A stretch of DNA of 64,000 bases from Cymodocea nodosa (GCA_036874045.1 JAZBRI010000011.1:6324001-6388000); one strand, 5' to 3'. Counted from the stretch's first letter, positions 8,730 to 21,245 are shown. A program made the numbers and translations. Notes: generated by a model from the letters alone, not told the origin.

Positions 8730-10172
8730 TGTTAGGATCAATAAGCTCACTAGAGGGGGGGTGAATGGTGAAGGTGTGTAAATTTTACTTCTTTTAATTT
8801 AGAATCAACTAATTCTAATTAACAATGAGTTGAAATGAATTAAATGGATGCAAAATAGTAAGAAGAAAATAACACACAAAAAATTTTAGGTGGTTCACCA
8901 ATTCGACTAGTCCACCCCCAAGATATACTTGGGCTTCACTAAGTAGACAAGTACCTACAACACTTGCTTTCAGGTTGAAATAAGAACCAACACTTAGAAC
9001 TTTTAGGTATAAGCTTAATAACCAACCTTTCTTCAAGCTTTTAGGTTGAAGCTCTCAACTAACAATGAGTTTTCAGGTTGAAACTCACGAACCAACAACG
9101 TTGAACTTTCTATCAGAGTTTGAGCACAAGGAGCTTTTCTACTATAGTGAATCTTTGAGAGTATTCTTGAATATTGTAGACTTGAGAATGTGATTTGAAT
9201 TTTTGTATAGCTCATAGTATGATATGATCGTTATCTCTCCCTGATCTTCTCTTCACTTCTCATATTTATACCAAAAGGTATAACGATCATATTTTTCTTC
9301 CAATACATGTATTCTGCTGTACTTGTTAAGAAATCTGACCTAAATATGGTAAGTTACCATTTTGTCTGATGTTCAGTAAGTAACCTTCCGATTCCCTTTG
9401 ATTTTCGGATGGTTATATGAATAACTCACCAAAAATCATCTATAACTCACCGAAACTTCACTTACATCTTGTTGTTTGTGTAACGTGAGGACTTTAAGCT
9501 GTTCACGTGAGGTGTCAAGTGTTCGAAGACTTGTAACTTTAACTTATCAAAAAACTCTTGACTTTCAGATTGTTAGCTATAGTAACCCTCCGATTCTACT
9601 TTTAAAACTTTTGATTGCTATCCTTTTTTTTTAAATCCGCACGTGGTTAAAATGATTCACTTAAGTTTCGGATAGTTAGGTTTGTAACCTTCCGAAACTT
9701 CTTAATTTTTGGATAGTACTGAAAAATCCTTTGAGCTTCTATCTGTATTTTTGCACGTGGAAAATTGAATAACTTAAGTTTTGGATAGTTAGGCTTTCTA
9801 ACTTTCCGATTGTCCTTGAGCTTCCGGATAGTTAAGTCCTTAACTCTTCGATCATTCAACTAACTGTCTTTCACAACTCTCTGAAGGCTTTGTAATTTCG
9901 GATAGTTATTCTTCTAATTGTTTGACGGTATTTCTACTACTTTATATTTACTCTTCGGATACTTAAGCCTGTAACTCACCAAAAATTAACTTTCTTCTGG
10001 ATACATAAGCCTAAAACTGTCTGATTTTCCTGTAGCTTTATAGCAGTAATTTCTAAACTACCTGTATCTATTTATCTACCTTCCAATCTTTTGCTGCACT
10101 GTCTTATCTGTGAAATACAATATGTTTCCTCACACATGTTTTTTGCATTATCAAAATACTAGGGTCCTAACA
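8730..10172 (-). repeat. 3' LTR of copia X, 1443 bp
   Basis: The ends are inverted: TGTTAGGATC on the left and ...GGGTCCTAACA on the right, the TGTTAGGA type of SIRE-like LTRs. It is followed by PPT 10173-10186. On the minus strand a TATA box (TATAAATA) sits at 9263-9270. The U3 (about 9340-10030) is full of inverted motifs around GGATAGTTA / TAACCTTCCGA and several CACGTG G-box cores. It is inserted in Y-a after GTTTTAA, as shown by the uninterrupted homologue at 37225. Confidence 0.9.
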
Positions 10173-10186
10173 ATCTCCCCCTTTTT
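10173..10186 (-). other. Polypurine tract of copia X
   Basis: On the minus strand AAAAAGGGGGAGAT stands directly against the LTR start TGTTAGGACC. This is the usual PPT of SIRE-like copia elements. Confidence 0.85.
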
Positions 10187-10560
10187 GATAATGACAAAAT
10201 CCTTTACATTTATTTACATGTATTTCACTCCCTAGATTATTTCTATACATTCAGTCACATAGAAACTAAGTAAAGTAAAGATTTACAATGAATATAATGA
10301 AGTGGTGAGATTCCTCCCCCTGACTATGTGTTGTCTTCTCCCCCTATCTGTGTGCTGAGATTTTCTTCTCCCTTTTAATACTTCTCCTTCTTTCTATGTT
10401 GGAAATACTGTAAGTTTCCATATTCTTCTCCCCTTTTTGTCATTATATAAAAAGGAGACTGATATCTGTAAAACTGATATCTAATGTGTCTTGCATGAGT
10501 ACATGTTAGCAGAAAGCAAGCTCCCATATGGTGAGCTTGAGGAATAATAGATGAAAGCAT
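10187..10560 (-). other. Copia X 3' UTR with extra polypurine tracts
   Basis: No gene. There are further GGGGGAG-type tracts on the minus strand at about 10311-10320 and 10338-10345, and one next to TGACAAAA-like sequence at about 10425-10440. Unlike Y and W, this element has no env-position ORF between pol and the LTR. Confidence 0.6.
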
Positions 10561-12143
10561 TTAAAGATCGTGTAACGAACATATGCTTAGATTTCTTCTA
10601 ATATTATTAAAAGTTGATTCATTTAAAGGTTTTGTGAAAATATCTGCAAGTTGATTTTCTATTGGAACAAACTTGAGATGTTCCCTTTTTCCACATGATC
10701 TCTCAAGAAATGATGTCTGATCTCGATGTGCTTGGCTCTAGAATGAAGTACTATATTCTTAGATAAGCTTATTACACAATTGTTATCACAAAATATAACT
10801 ATATTCTGAATTTTCAATCTATAGTTTGCTAAAGTTTGCTGCATCCAAAGAATTTAAGCATAACACAGACCTACTGCAATATATTTCGGCTTCATTAGTA
10901 GATAATGCAATACAGTTTTGTTTCCTACTGAACCATGAGATTAATGAATTTCCAAGTAGTTGGCATGTGCCACTAGTACTTTTTCTGTTAGAGCTGCTGC
11001 CTACATAATCTGCATCATTATAGCCTGTTAACGTTAGGCTGCTGTCAGCTTAGTAGTATAATCCGAAATCTTTAGTACATTGTAGATATTTGAAAATTCT
11101 TTTTACTGATTTCAGATGAGATTCCTTTGGTGATACTTGAAATCTAGCACACAAGCATACACTGAACATGATATCTGGCCTACTTGCTGAAAGATACAAT
11201 AGAGATCCAATCATGCCTCTATATTTCTTTTGATCTACTACAACACTTGAGTCATCAATTTCTAGTTTAGTACTTGAACTCATTGGAGTATTTGCAAATT
11301 TAATGTTTTCATAGCCAAATTTTTTTAACATCTCTTTGTAGTATTTCTCTTGGTTGACAAAGATGCCATTTTGTACTTGGTGGATTTGTAAACCTAAGAA
11401 AAACTTTAATTCTCCCATCATGCTCATTTCAAATTTATTTTTCATCAAATTTTGAAATCCATGATAGAGTTTTTCTGATATAGCTCCAAAAATTATATCA
11501 TCAACATATATCTGTACTATCAAAATGTGCAAATCAAAAGTTTTGATAAACAAAGTGCTGTCCACTTTGCCTATAGAGAAAGTATTTTCAGTTAAGAATT
11601 TTTTCAGTTTCTCATACCATGCCCTAGGTGCCTGTTTCAGACCATATAAAGCTTTGTTTAATTTGTAGACATGATCTAGCTTGACTTCATCTTCAAATCC
11701 GAGAGGTTGTTTAACAAAAACTTCTTCTTGAATTTCTCCATTCAAAAATGCACTTTTCACATCCATTTGAAACAATTTTATTCTCATACTACTTACAAAG
11801 GCAAGCAACATTCTGATAGCTTCTATTCTGGCTACAAGTGCAAAAGTTTCTTCATAGTCAATACCTTCTTGCTGATTATAACCTTGTGCAACCAGTCGAG
11901 CTTTATTTCTGAGTATGTTTCCTTCATCTAATTTGTTTCTGAAAATCCATTTAGTTCCAATGATGGATTTTCCTACAGGTTTTTCGAAATTCACTACATG
12001 TCTCATTTTTGTGAGTCAAAAATATTACCCAGGTTAATCTAGAAAAATCATCTACAATAACAAGAGTATATTTTCAACCTCCAAGGCTTGAAATTTGAGT
12101 TGGGCCAAACAGATCCAGATGTAAAAGTTCCAATGGCCTTTTG
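10561..12143 (-). pseudogene. pol: Copia X pol: integrase fragment, RT and RNase H
   Basis: At 12143-12007 is an integrase core start (PLELLHLDLFGP, then VIVDDFSRLTWV) with one TGA stop. The rest of integrase is deleted, and RT begins at 12006-12000 with [17 protein letters not shown] motifs follow: [39 protein letters not shown] (catalytic YVDD), [16 protein letters not shown] and [14 protein letters not shown], open down to 11050. RNase H continues with NDADYVGS, SWFSRKQNCIALST, FCDNNCVISLSKN and HSRAKHIEIRHHFLRD. It ends LADIFTKPLNES... with TAA at 10561-10563. The sequence differs clearly from the Y family. Its upstream part was separated by the Y-b insertion and lies at 26027-26450. Confidence 0.9.
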
Positions 12144-13756
12144 TGTAGGATCGTATGGCTACACAAGAGGAGGGTGAATTATGTTTTTCAACAATTTCGA
12201 ATATAATTGAAACTTTAAAATTCAAAAAACAAGTCGAGACACTATTTTCATAAAAATCATTTTTATTCAAGGTTTCAATTACAATATACAATTCAATTCT
12301 CCTTAGAAATTGTAGATGCAATTATATATCAATACCATGTTTCATCTATACAATTTCATAACTGCAAACAAAGAAAACTAATTTGCGAAATTTAAAACAT
12401 TTCTCCCTGTTTGAGATCTTTCTTCTTCTTCTTCTCTTTCTTCTTCAGCAATTCTTCAGTGATGAATATCTTGTCTTTCTCTACTTCACCAAATTTGCTT
12501 TCTTCTGATACTTTAACTCTTCAGTGACGTATATCTTACCTTTTTCTGTTTCACTAAATTATCTTCCATCTGATACTTCAAATCTTCAGCGACATAAATT
12601 TGACCTTTTCTACTTCACTGAACTTTCTTCCACCTGAGAGCTTTTCCCCGAAAGGTGTTTTTGATCCCTGAAAAGATTTTTCATTTTGTGCATAGGGATA
12701 ATTGATCAACGAGAATTCTATGCCTTTTATACTGTATCTTCATTTCTTGCATATCCTCCACGTTTAATCACTATTAGTCTTCCACTTCTTCACGTCTTTT
12801 ATTTTTCCTTCATCGAAATACACATATTCTGACTCACGTTTACATTTTGAATTTTCTTTAATCATCATTCCTAGATCTTTGAAAAATTTCTTGCAAAATA
12901 AATTTTCTCTTCCAAAATTTTTCATCGGTGTAATAAGAAGTCGTTACTTTAATATTAACTAAACGAGTAATACAAGTATATATATATAACTTAACGTTTC
13001 TAACTTAACGAGTTCCTCATGTGCCAACTCACGTGACAAGTACTGTAGCTAACTCAACTAACTATCTCCGTGGTGTTATGCTAACTCAACGAACTATCTC
13101 CGTTATGTTACAGATAACTCAATGAATCAGTAATAAACAAATGTTTTTATAATAAGAATTTTATCACGTGCAAAAATAACAACTTAAGTTTATAACACTA
13201 ACCTAACGCGTTGCCTTAGTGTTCAATATAGCAACTCAACACATTTAGTTATGTTAACTTAACGAGTTAAACATATGCACCTCACGTGATACAATATAAC
13301 ATTTGTAACTTATAATTTCACCATGTGTACAACACTAACTTAACGAGATCGTCTCTTCTTTTACTCACTAACTCAATGAGTTCTCACGTGACCTATTTTA
13401 ACCTTTAAGCCTCTAACTTAACAAGTTCTCACGTGACCTCTATACGAATAAAAACTCTAACTTAACGAGTTGTCTAAATGTGCACTGTTCATGATACAGA
13501 AAATATAACTTTAAAACATATCATGCTTTTAATAAAAACACATGTTAACTTAACATTTAGTTAAATAAGAAATTAATGCAACGAAATGACTAGTTATTAA
13601 CTTAGTATAATTTCAGATCCAATACAGACAATTATTTATATCAGTAAGCTTTTTCTTTATTAAATGATGATTTTAATTTCTTTTCACAAGCAATAGTAAT
13701 TGAGCAAATATGATTACTTTCGTTCAGCACACATCATCAAAACAAAATACTCAATA
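12144..13756 (-). repeat. 3' LTR of copia Y-b, 1613 bp
   Basis: It begins (plus-strand reading) TGTAGGATCGTATGGC and ends ...ATACTCAATA, against PPT 13757-13770. It is homologous to the Y-c 5' LTR (41217-42790) and to the half LTR at 25244-26026. Minus-strand TATAAAA at 12725-12731. U3 at about 12960-13480 holds arrays of AACTTAACGAGTT and AACTCAACGAACTA hairpins interleaved with CACGTG cores (for example near 13031, 13275, 13391 and 13432). It is inserted in the integrase of copia X. Confidence 0.9.
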
Positions 13757-13770
13757 ATCTCCCCCTTTTT
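13757..13770 (-). other. Polypurine tract of copia Y-b
   Basis: Minus-strand AAAAAGGGGGAGAT immediately precedes the 3' LTR. A second, similar tract lies at about 14047-14058, near the end of the env-position ORF. Confidence 0.85.
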
Positions 13771-14238
13771 GATGATGACAAAACCATATTAAATCAATTA
13801 TGAAATATATTTAACTCAACAAAGTACCTTCGTTGGGTTAACTTTTCATTCAACAAACAAGTTTGTTGACTTAAGTTCACTTAAGCTTATTTCTATTGTT
13901 TGTGTAAAAATTCACCTCTCAAAAATAAAACTTTCAAATGTCAATAATTTCATAAGTATCTTTTAGATTATCATTTGTCATAACCACTTAAATATTATCT
14001 CCCTTTGCAATTAAAATCATAATCATCTTCTTTTATTATAACCTTTCTCCCCCTTTTTGTCATTAATCAAAAAGATAATTACACACAATATATAAATGAG
14101 AGATATATTTACAACAACACTTCTATAAACAAGAATAAGAGTTGTAAACATTTACAGAAAAAATACATGTATTGTTCAATGAATCAAATAATGAATACAA
14201 ACATTACATTTTATATTCAGATACAAGCAAGCAAATAG
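13771..14238 (-). other. Y-b 3' UTR with second PPT-like tract
   Basis: No gene. It holds a second copy of the PPT block (minus strand TGACAAAAAGGGGGAGAAAGG, about 14045-14060). It also has AACTCAACAAAG / CGTTGGGTTAACT hairpin motifs near 13815-13860. Confidence 0.6.
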
Positions 14239-16496
14239 TTATCTATTCCTCCTAAGTATATTACTTATAGCATTACATATTTTATCTCCTAGATGCCTAA
14301 TATCATTTCTGATGTCGTTAAGTACATCATCTAGGTCAGGAGGTAGCTGGGGTTACTGTTCTGCTTGAACTAAATAACTTTGTTGTTGTTGTATATGGTC
14401 TAGACAATCAAGTTGTTGTGTTTGTTGAGTTTGATGCAAGGCTTGAAACTTTTGCAAATCTTTTATACTAAAAGCTCTCATGCCTTTGGTTTTAGAGGGC
14501 CAGTCGGATAAATTCAATTGGCTTGCAAGGATTCTACATACAGCATCACCATAAAATAACTTTGAACTCATATGCTATAGTTGAGAAGTGAAAACATCAA
14601 ACCAATTGATTTGAATTCTATTCAGCAGACCATAAGTTGCATATAAACAACTTTTGCTAACTTTCATATTGTGTCCAACTCTCTGAAATAAATTGGTATG
14701 CAATATATTTGCAATAAATCTTGCCTCTGCATTTAGATTTTCCATGAGTCTCATTTCAGTATATACATTTGGAATATTTGATAAAGATTGAATGTTCCAT
14801 TCCAATTTTCTAATCATGTCAAATCTGTTTGTAACAACACCTTCATTCTTTAATCCCAAAATTTCAAAAACTAATTCAAGAGACAATATTAACTCCTGTT
14901 TATTTCTTTGAGTTTGTAGTATATTTTCATTCTTGACCAGATTCTTGTAAAAAGCTACAATAAGCTCTTTATATTTCTTCCATTTTGTTCCAACTGGCAA
15001 GAATTGAATGAGGCCTTGATACTCAAATAAATCTCTCATATCAACCAAAGTTCTGAATTTTATTGGTCGAGCATGTAGAATCTAACATGTAATCAGATTA
15101 TTGTATTTCTGCAATGCTTCCTCGGATCTAAAATAAATTGAATTTCCTTGAATTTGTAATATTGTACATAAAGAAGGTGATACCTGAAGTTGTGATTTAG
15201 AGTTTAATTCATCTTCAGGAACTTCTTCTTCAAAATGAATGTCATGTTGTTCCTCTGTGAATATATTTTCTTGAAGCTGCATATGTACACTTGATTCTTC
15301 AACTTCAACAATGTAAGGAACATTTTCATTATGCTCAACATTCATTTTTTCAGTCTTTATAGAATGATCAGAGTTCAATGTTTCCACAAATTCTATAGCC
15401 GGTGTATCTATTTGTAATTGTTCATTGTGTTCAACAGATATTTCCATTAATACATGCTGTGAATTCTCAAACTCTGCTTCTATAGATTCTGAAAAAAGCT
15501 GGTTTGTGTTTAGCTCTTCTGGAGTCTTAATGTTTTCAATATCTGCTACTCCAAACAATTCATCCTATGAACTAGTTACTGCCTCAACATTTTTAATTAT
15601 ATCTGCAATAACTTGTTTAATGTCAATTGCCTGATGCTCTGATTTTTCAATTTCTGCATCATCAGGACTTGTACTAATAGAAAAACTCGAGCTTATATTT
15701 GAATTGTATTTCTTCTTAAGTTTTCTAGTAAGGGAAAATAAAGTCTTATTATCATCATCAGTTTCAGTATGCTCAGAACTGATGAGTTTATCAAATGCAC
15801 TATAAGGTACAATGTCTAGACATACATTGTCTTTTGGAAATAAATTTTCATCCAATTGTCCTTGTCCAATAGAATTTATTTTTGTAGCCATAATTTTTCT
15901 AACTTTCTTCTTCTATAACATTTCTGTTTCTCCTCTGCAAGTATTGCTGTTTTCTTTTCAAATTGCTCTAGAAAAGTTTTCTGCTTTAATTCTTCAAAGG
16001 CACTTTCTATTGCTATAGCCTTTCGAAGACTGTCAACTTTTCTTTTATCTACAGCAATATGTGATTCTACTTGTTTTGTATACAAAGGAGTAGGGATAGC
16101 TAAGTCATGTTCTTCCTCAAATGCATGTAGTCTAGTACCATTTATAGGTATTTGAAGAATTCTAGTTGATGTACCTACACCTTTTTCCAAATATTTTGCA
16201 TACTACTCGAGAAATGCAATCTCAGCACATTTCATTCTGTATTCGCGATCAAATTTACTACGAATACCCATATATGTAATATTTTCATCTGTATGTTGAA
16301 GCTCTTATCTAACTTCATCTAGTATACCTTGAGGAAAGAAGTAATCTCTATAAATTTCTATTAACCTTTTGTCTACTCGAAGTATTTTCTTGAACCAAGT
16401 GCGTGGAACTTCATCAGTATCAATTTCTTTTCCTTTTGTATCTCCTCTACTTTTACCTTTTCCTCTACCATGACCTTTGTAGAACTTGGAGACCAT
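14239..16496 (-). pseudogene. Env-position ORF of copia Y-b (plant retrotransposon protein)
   Basis: Extra ORF downstream of pol, as in SIRE-type copia elements. The start ATG at 16496 gives a basic tail (MVSKFYKGHGRGKGK), then a VPRTWFKKILRVDKRL segment. An acidic, low-complexity middle rich in E, S and T spans about 15082-15890. A conserved C-terminal domain (15048-14353) has LFEYQGLIQF, AFYKNLVKNE, EILGLKNEG and SKLFYGDAV...RAFSIKDLQKFQ. That domain resembles the 'putative plant transposon protein' region of gypsy elements and is also in Gyp-B, Gyp-C and W. One frameshift near 15885 and several stops break it. No signal peptide or membrane segment is visible, so an envelope role is not supported. 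Confidence 0.75.
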
Positions 16497-16559
16497 TGTC
16501 GCAGGTTGTAACAGCAACAAGCGAGAAAGATTTTCTTGACAAAGTTTACGAATAACCTA

Positions 16560-16760
16560 AGTGCCCATGTAATAAGTATTTAAATAAGATTTTTAGGTGA
16601 ATAACTCAACGTGTATACGTTGGGTTTGGATTTCAAATGAGTATTGAATATAGTTTATTCAATCAAGATACCCAAAAAATCCTAGTGTAACTCGTTGAGT
16701 TAACTAATCTAACGAGCAAAACGCTATCTAGAGGCAGTTTTACATGTTACCTTATATAAC
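16560..16760 (-). promoter_or_regulatory. Putative promoter/leader of Y-b env-position ORF
   Basis: On the minus strand TATATAAG (16751-16758) is followed by GTTAACTCAACGAGTTACAC and AACGTATACACGTTGAGTT inverted repeats, then the ORF start at 16496. Y-c has the same layout (TATATAAG at 34313-34320, hairpins at 34150-34290). A separate transcript for the ORF is inferred. Confidence 0.45.
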
Positions 16761-17013
16761 ATAACGTTCAGTTAGTACACTTAAAAAAATAAACAAGTTT
16801 TAGATGCTTTCAACTGAAACCTTTCGAATACAATACACATGCTAAACTTAACATTATCTTGAGAACATTGTAAACTATTCTAACATTTCTGTCTTATGAA
16901 TCTAAAATAGTTTGTTTGTCTTTTTAAATTGTTTCATCAAGATCTTAAGAGGACTTTAATTCAAATTAACCAAGATTTATATTTTGAATTATATTAATCT
17001 GTTTTGGACATTG

Positions 17014-17030
17014 TTATTCCTCCCCCTAAA
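17014..17030 (-). other. Internal polypurine tract between pol and env-position ORF, Y-b
   Basis: The minus strand reads TTTAGGGGGAGGAATAA. An equivalent tract lies at about 34581-34593 in Y-c and at about 51041-51050 in W. It could be a second plus-strand primer site or a fossil 3' end of an element to which the downstream ORF was added. Confidence 0.6.
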
Positions 17031-18082
17031 AATATACTTCACATATATTCAATAACATACAAAATATACTTGTATAACAATAGATGTTAAGTATAACTAG
17101 ACTTTTACATTTTCTTTTCAGAAACTTTCGTTATCTTGAATTCATCAAAAATGATTTCCAAAATCAATTCCTACTGTATATAAATCAAAACACAACTTTG
17201 AACTTAATATGATTACGTCAAGGAGAATAAAAGAATGTATCTCAAATAAACGTTTTCAAAAGTACTAATATTGATTCAATAAATCAGTAGTCATATTGGT
17301 AGAAACTATATTCGATTCAAAGATATCTGTAATTAATGAAACAACTTTTTCTTTTCAAAATAGTAAATATTGATAATTTTCTTTAAAAGTTAGTTTGAAA
17401 AGCATGAATCATACAAGAGCTTTCTAATGTACCCATGTAATGAGCTTTCAGTCAACAATCCTAGATCTGATTAGGACCTTAGGTTGCCAGATTTAAAGAA
17501 TCCTTTTTGAGGACAACAATCCTTACATACCTATCTGCTCAAGTACAAAAGGCTCGTGATCAAACTGATCAATAAACTCTCAAAGATTTTCACTTTGTAA
17601 GCACTTTTCAATTTAAGCACAGTATATATGTATTCCATTAATACATATGCAATAAAACACAAATCTCATACAATTTTTACTTCTATGATTTTACTAAAAA
17701 TATGAATCAGTTTCAATAAGCTCATGCTTTTGATTCATAGTTTAAGATGATTTATATATAAATTATTCTACAAGTTTAATCAATTAAGTCAAATTTATGC
17801 ATGATCATATGCACTTTCCTTGATTCAAAGAAAACACTTAATCAAAATTTCAGAATTTCAGAAGTATTTAATATTTTTCATTTACACTTCCACTTAAACT
17901 CGTGAAAACCATTAAAATTGATAAACTACTTAAAATCAATAAGATACTACTATGATTTTACAATAAATACATAGTATCTTAAGCAGTAGTTTAGATATTA
18001 CTTAGATATTTATGATAAGTATATAATATCTATGAGGTGAACATCATCAATAATATTTATCTTTTTGTGGAGTTTAAGCATT
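17031..18082 (-). other. Y-b spacer after pol; module shared with gypsy Gyp-A
   Basis: Non-coding. The segment 17390-17830 aligns (reverse complement) with Gyp-A 4790-5240. The clearest part is 17401-17585, with CCTTACATACCTATCTGCTC and AAAAGGCTCGTGATCAAAC. In both elements the module is followed by a polypurine tract. It is AT-rich with no ORF. Confidence 0.7.
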
Positions 18083-19617
18083 TTACCCATCACATAGCCT
18101 ACAAATACTCAAATTTAATCTTATGTTGCAGAATGTATTTTCATCTAGAGGTTTTGTAAATATATCAGCTAATTAATTTTTACTAGACACAAATTCTAAT
18201 TTAATTTTTCCTTTAATTACGTTCTCTTAGAAAATGATGTCTAACCTCTATATGCTTTGCTCTAGAATATAATACAGGATTTTTAAAAAGATTTATTGCA
18301 AAACTATTATCACAATAAATCTCAGTTGTATCATAAGATAATCCAAAGTCTTCTAAAGTTTGCCTTATCCACAGAATCTGAGTGCAACATATTCAGCTTC
18401 TATAGTAGAAAGTGCTACATAGTTTTGCTTTTTACTAAACCATGATACCAAATTATTTTCCAATAATTGACATGTGCCATTGGTACTTTTTCTATCAGAT
18501 TTAGAGCTTGCGTAATCAGCATCAATATATCCTATAAGATCTATTGAACTATCCTTAGAATAATACAGTCCAAAATTTTTAGTTCCTTGTATATATCTAA
18601 ATATTCTTTTAACTGCAATTGAGTGTGATTCTTTAGGATTAGATTGAAATCTAGTACAAGCACACACAACAAACAAAATATCAGGTCTACTAGCAGTCAA
18701 ATAAAGTAAAGAACCAATCATACTTTTGTATTTTCTTTGATCTATTGATTTTCCAATGTCATCAATATCTAACTTTAGAGAAGTACTCATAGGAGTTCCT
18801 CGAATCCTTGTATTATTAAAATTAAATTTCTTAAGCATTTCATCTGCATATTTTTCCTGATTTAAAAATATACTTTTATCCATTTGCTTAATTTGAAGTC
18901 CTAGAAAATATGAAAGTTCTCCTATCATACTCATTTCAAATTGACTAGTCATTTCTTTAGAAAATATTTTTATCAATTTATCAGAGGTTGCTCCAAAGAT
19001 TATATCATCCGCATATATTTGAACAACAATCTGATCTTTACCATCTCTCTTAATAAATGGAGTATGATCTACTTTTCCCATGATATAACCTTGTTCTATT
19101 AAAAAAGTACATAATCTTTCATACCATGATCTAGGTGCTTGCTTCAAACCATATAAGGCTTTCTTCAATTTATACACAAAGTCAGGATTTTTAATATCTT
19201 CAAATCCAGGTGGTTGTTTTACATAGACTTCTTCATTAATTAAACCATTTAGAAATGCACTCTTTACATTCATTTGATATAATTTAAAATCCATATAACA
19301 AGCATAGGCCAATAATATTCTAATACTTTTTAACCTAGCCACAGGAGCAAATCTTTCATCATAATCTAGTCCTTCTTCCTGTGTATACCCTTGTGCAACT
19401 AATCTAGCTTTGTTTCTTATAACTTGACTAGTTTCATTAGTTTTGTTCCTAAAGATCCACTTTGTACCTATTATGGACTTATTTTCTGGTGGAGAGACTA
19501 ATTCCCAAACATCATTTTTAATGAATTGATTTAGTTCTTCTTGCATTGCCACTATCCAATTTTCATCAAATAATGCTTCTTTTATATTCCTTGGTTCCAC
19601 CATAGAAACAAACATAC
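18083..19617 (-). pseudogene. pol: Copia Y-b pol: reverse transcriptase and RNase H
   Basis: Nearly intact RT. Ordered motifs: [69 protein letters not shown] (catalytic YADD), SMIGELSYFLGLQIKQ and GSLLYLTASRPDI. RNase H follows with YIDADYASSKSDRKST and SWFSKKQNYVALSTIEAEY. The long frame runs to 18365; beyond it the frame is broken, but SSKN.LADIFTKPLDENTF marks the normal end of pol with TAA at 18083-18085. The RT frame was cut on its 5' side by the solo LTR at 19618, so the apparent Met near 19639 belongs to LTR sequence and not to a real start. The remainder of pol lies at 21246-22820. Confidence 0.9.
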
Positions 19618-21245
19618 TGTTTGGATTAAAATGTTGCATATTTTTATAGGATCTTATTGGTTAAAAGATTTACATGAGATTTATTAAAGTCATATTATGC
19701 ATTTATTTCATTATTTAACCAATAAGAACCAATCCCCATTTTATACAGTTAAAAGTAGGAAATTATTTCAAACATGCATCATTTATGAATTTTATGGATG
19801 ACTTGATATTTTGATGTATTTATTATTGTGAAAAGTTTATAATTCAATTGAAGATCATAGAAATTGAAGATTGGAGAAAGAAAATCAAGTGGGATTTAAT
19901 CCCAATCGTTGAATCAAAGATGGATCTCCAAACTTGGAAACTCTCTCTATAAAAGAGAGTGATGCACGTCTAGGTCTTCTCTCTTGGAGTTTTTGTTTTC
20001 CACCTCCAACACTAGCAGCCGTCACCCCCTCTTGGAGCTCCACGTCTTGAAGCAAGGAAGGAGAACGCTGGTCATTCCACCACATCTCTTCAACTCGAAT
20101 CTCATCATCTTCATTCCACAAGTCATCTCCAACGTGAAAGCCTTCATCCCACATCTTGGAGGAGTGGCGTCCACCACTACAAGGGTTCTCTTCTTCATTT
20201 GTGAGGTTCCACAAATCGTTTCTCCCCTTTCCCCTCTTCTTTGGCTTCAGATGTATCACTTTTTATCATGTTTCACGTCGGTAGTTAGTTGTGTTCTTAG
20301 TTTTCATTGTAATAGGGTAAAAGTAGAAGATAAATTCGTTGTTGTTTGTTTGTTCCTTTTTGAATCCGTGAATCTTTGTTCTTTTCATCTGAAAATCATA
20401 AAAACAGGTGCTGTTATTGATATATATTCATATATTGTTGTTTTTTGATGTTGAAATCCGGATATTACATTCTGTTATGCATGAAACAACATAAAATTCG
20501 TTGAAGGTTGTGCATGTTGTTTGCAGATTTGCAGTTTTGTTGATCTGTTTTTTATTCCGATAGTTTATATGCGTTCTAGAGCGATTCTGTTTAACTAAAA
20601 ATTCTGAAAAAAATCTTAATCGTGTTATTATAAGTCTTCTGTGATTCTCTAAAATTTCATAGCAATCCGAGAAGATTTGTTGCCATTTTGAAGCTTTAAC
20701 TCTATCAAGCACAGAATTCGGTCTGAGACTCTTTTTTCGTGATTGTAACGTGTTTTTCTCATAACTCAGATCGCATAAAAATTCAAATAAATATTTCATT
20801 AATATCTACATTCTTCTATTTTGTAACATATTTTATTTTATAATTTTTGGTTAAGTAATTAGGGATTTATAAGGTTTTTAAGATACAGTTGTTAACGCAC
20901 AGAAGTTTCCAATTTTATGCATCATTTTCAATCCCCGAATTTTCAGTCATATCATTCGTGTGTTTTTAAGTGTGAAATTTTTTATCTGAAGTATACATTA
21001 ACAGATATGATTGAGATTAAATTTTCAGTCTAATCTGTTGATTGGTCGATAAATTAAAAATCCGTGGATTTACCTTTTTTGTAGTCTATCTATATTTGGA
21101 AAGTATTTGCTTACTATATTCTTGTAATTAGAATCCTAGATTATCCTCATTTCTCTGTGGTTCGACCCGTACTTGCTGACATACTTCATTGGACGTCGTG
21201 CACTTGCGATTTATAAATTTAAAACTTCTAAAAAAAATCCAAACA
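19618..21245 (+). repeat. Solo gypsy LTR with TSD CATAC, 1628 bp
   Basis: It starts TGTTTGGATT and ends AATCCAAACA, perfect 10-bp terminal inverted ends. It is flanked by direct repeats CATAC at 19613-19617 and 21246-21250. The uninterrupted homologue (8690-8700, AAACATACACATAC) shows one copy of the target. No internal region is left, so LTR-LTR recombination is the likely origin. TATAAAA at 19948-19954 sets the + orientation, as does TTCGACCCGTACTTGC near 21163 followed by GTGCACTTGCG, the 3' signature of Athila/Tat LTRs. The antisense and sense ORFs at 19885-20448 are probably chance. Confidence 0.95.

Noticed and set aside
10375..10560. 61-codon ORF after copia X pol
   Set aside because: It overlaps the PPT-rich 3' UTR, has no domain and no counterpart in Y or W.
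19885..20448. Overlapping ORFs (124 and 154 codons) in the solo LTR
   Set aside because: They lie just after the LTR TATA box in the same kind of GC-richer segment as in Ath-D. No domain, and opposite strands are open equally.
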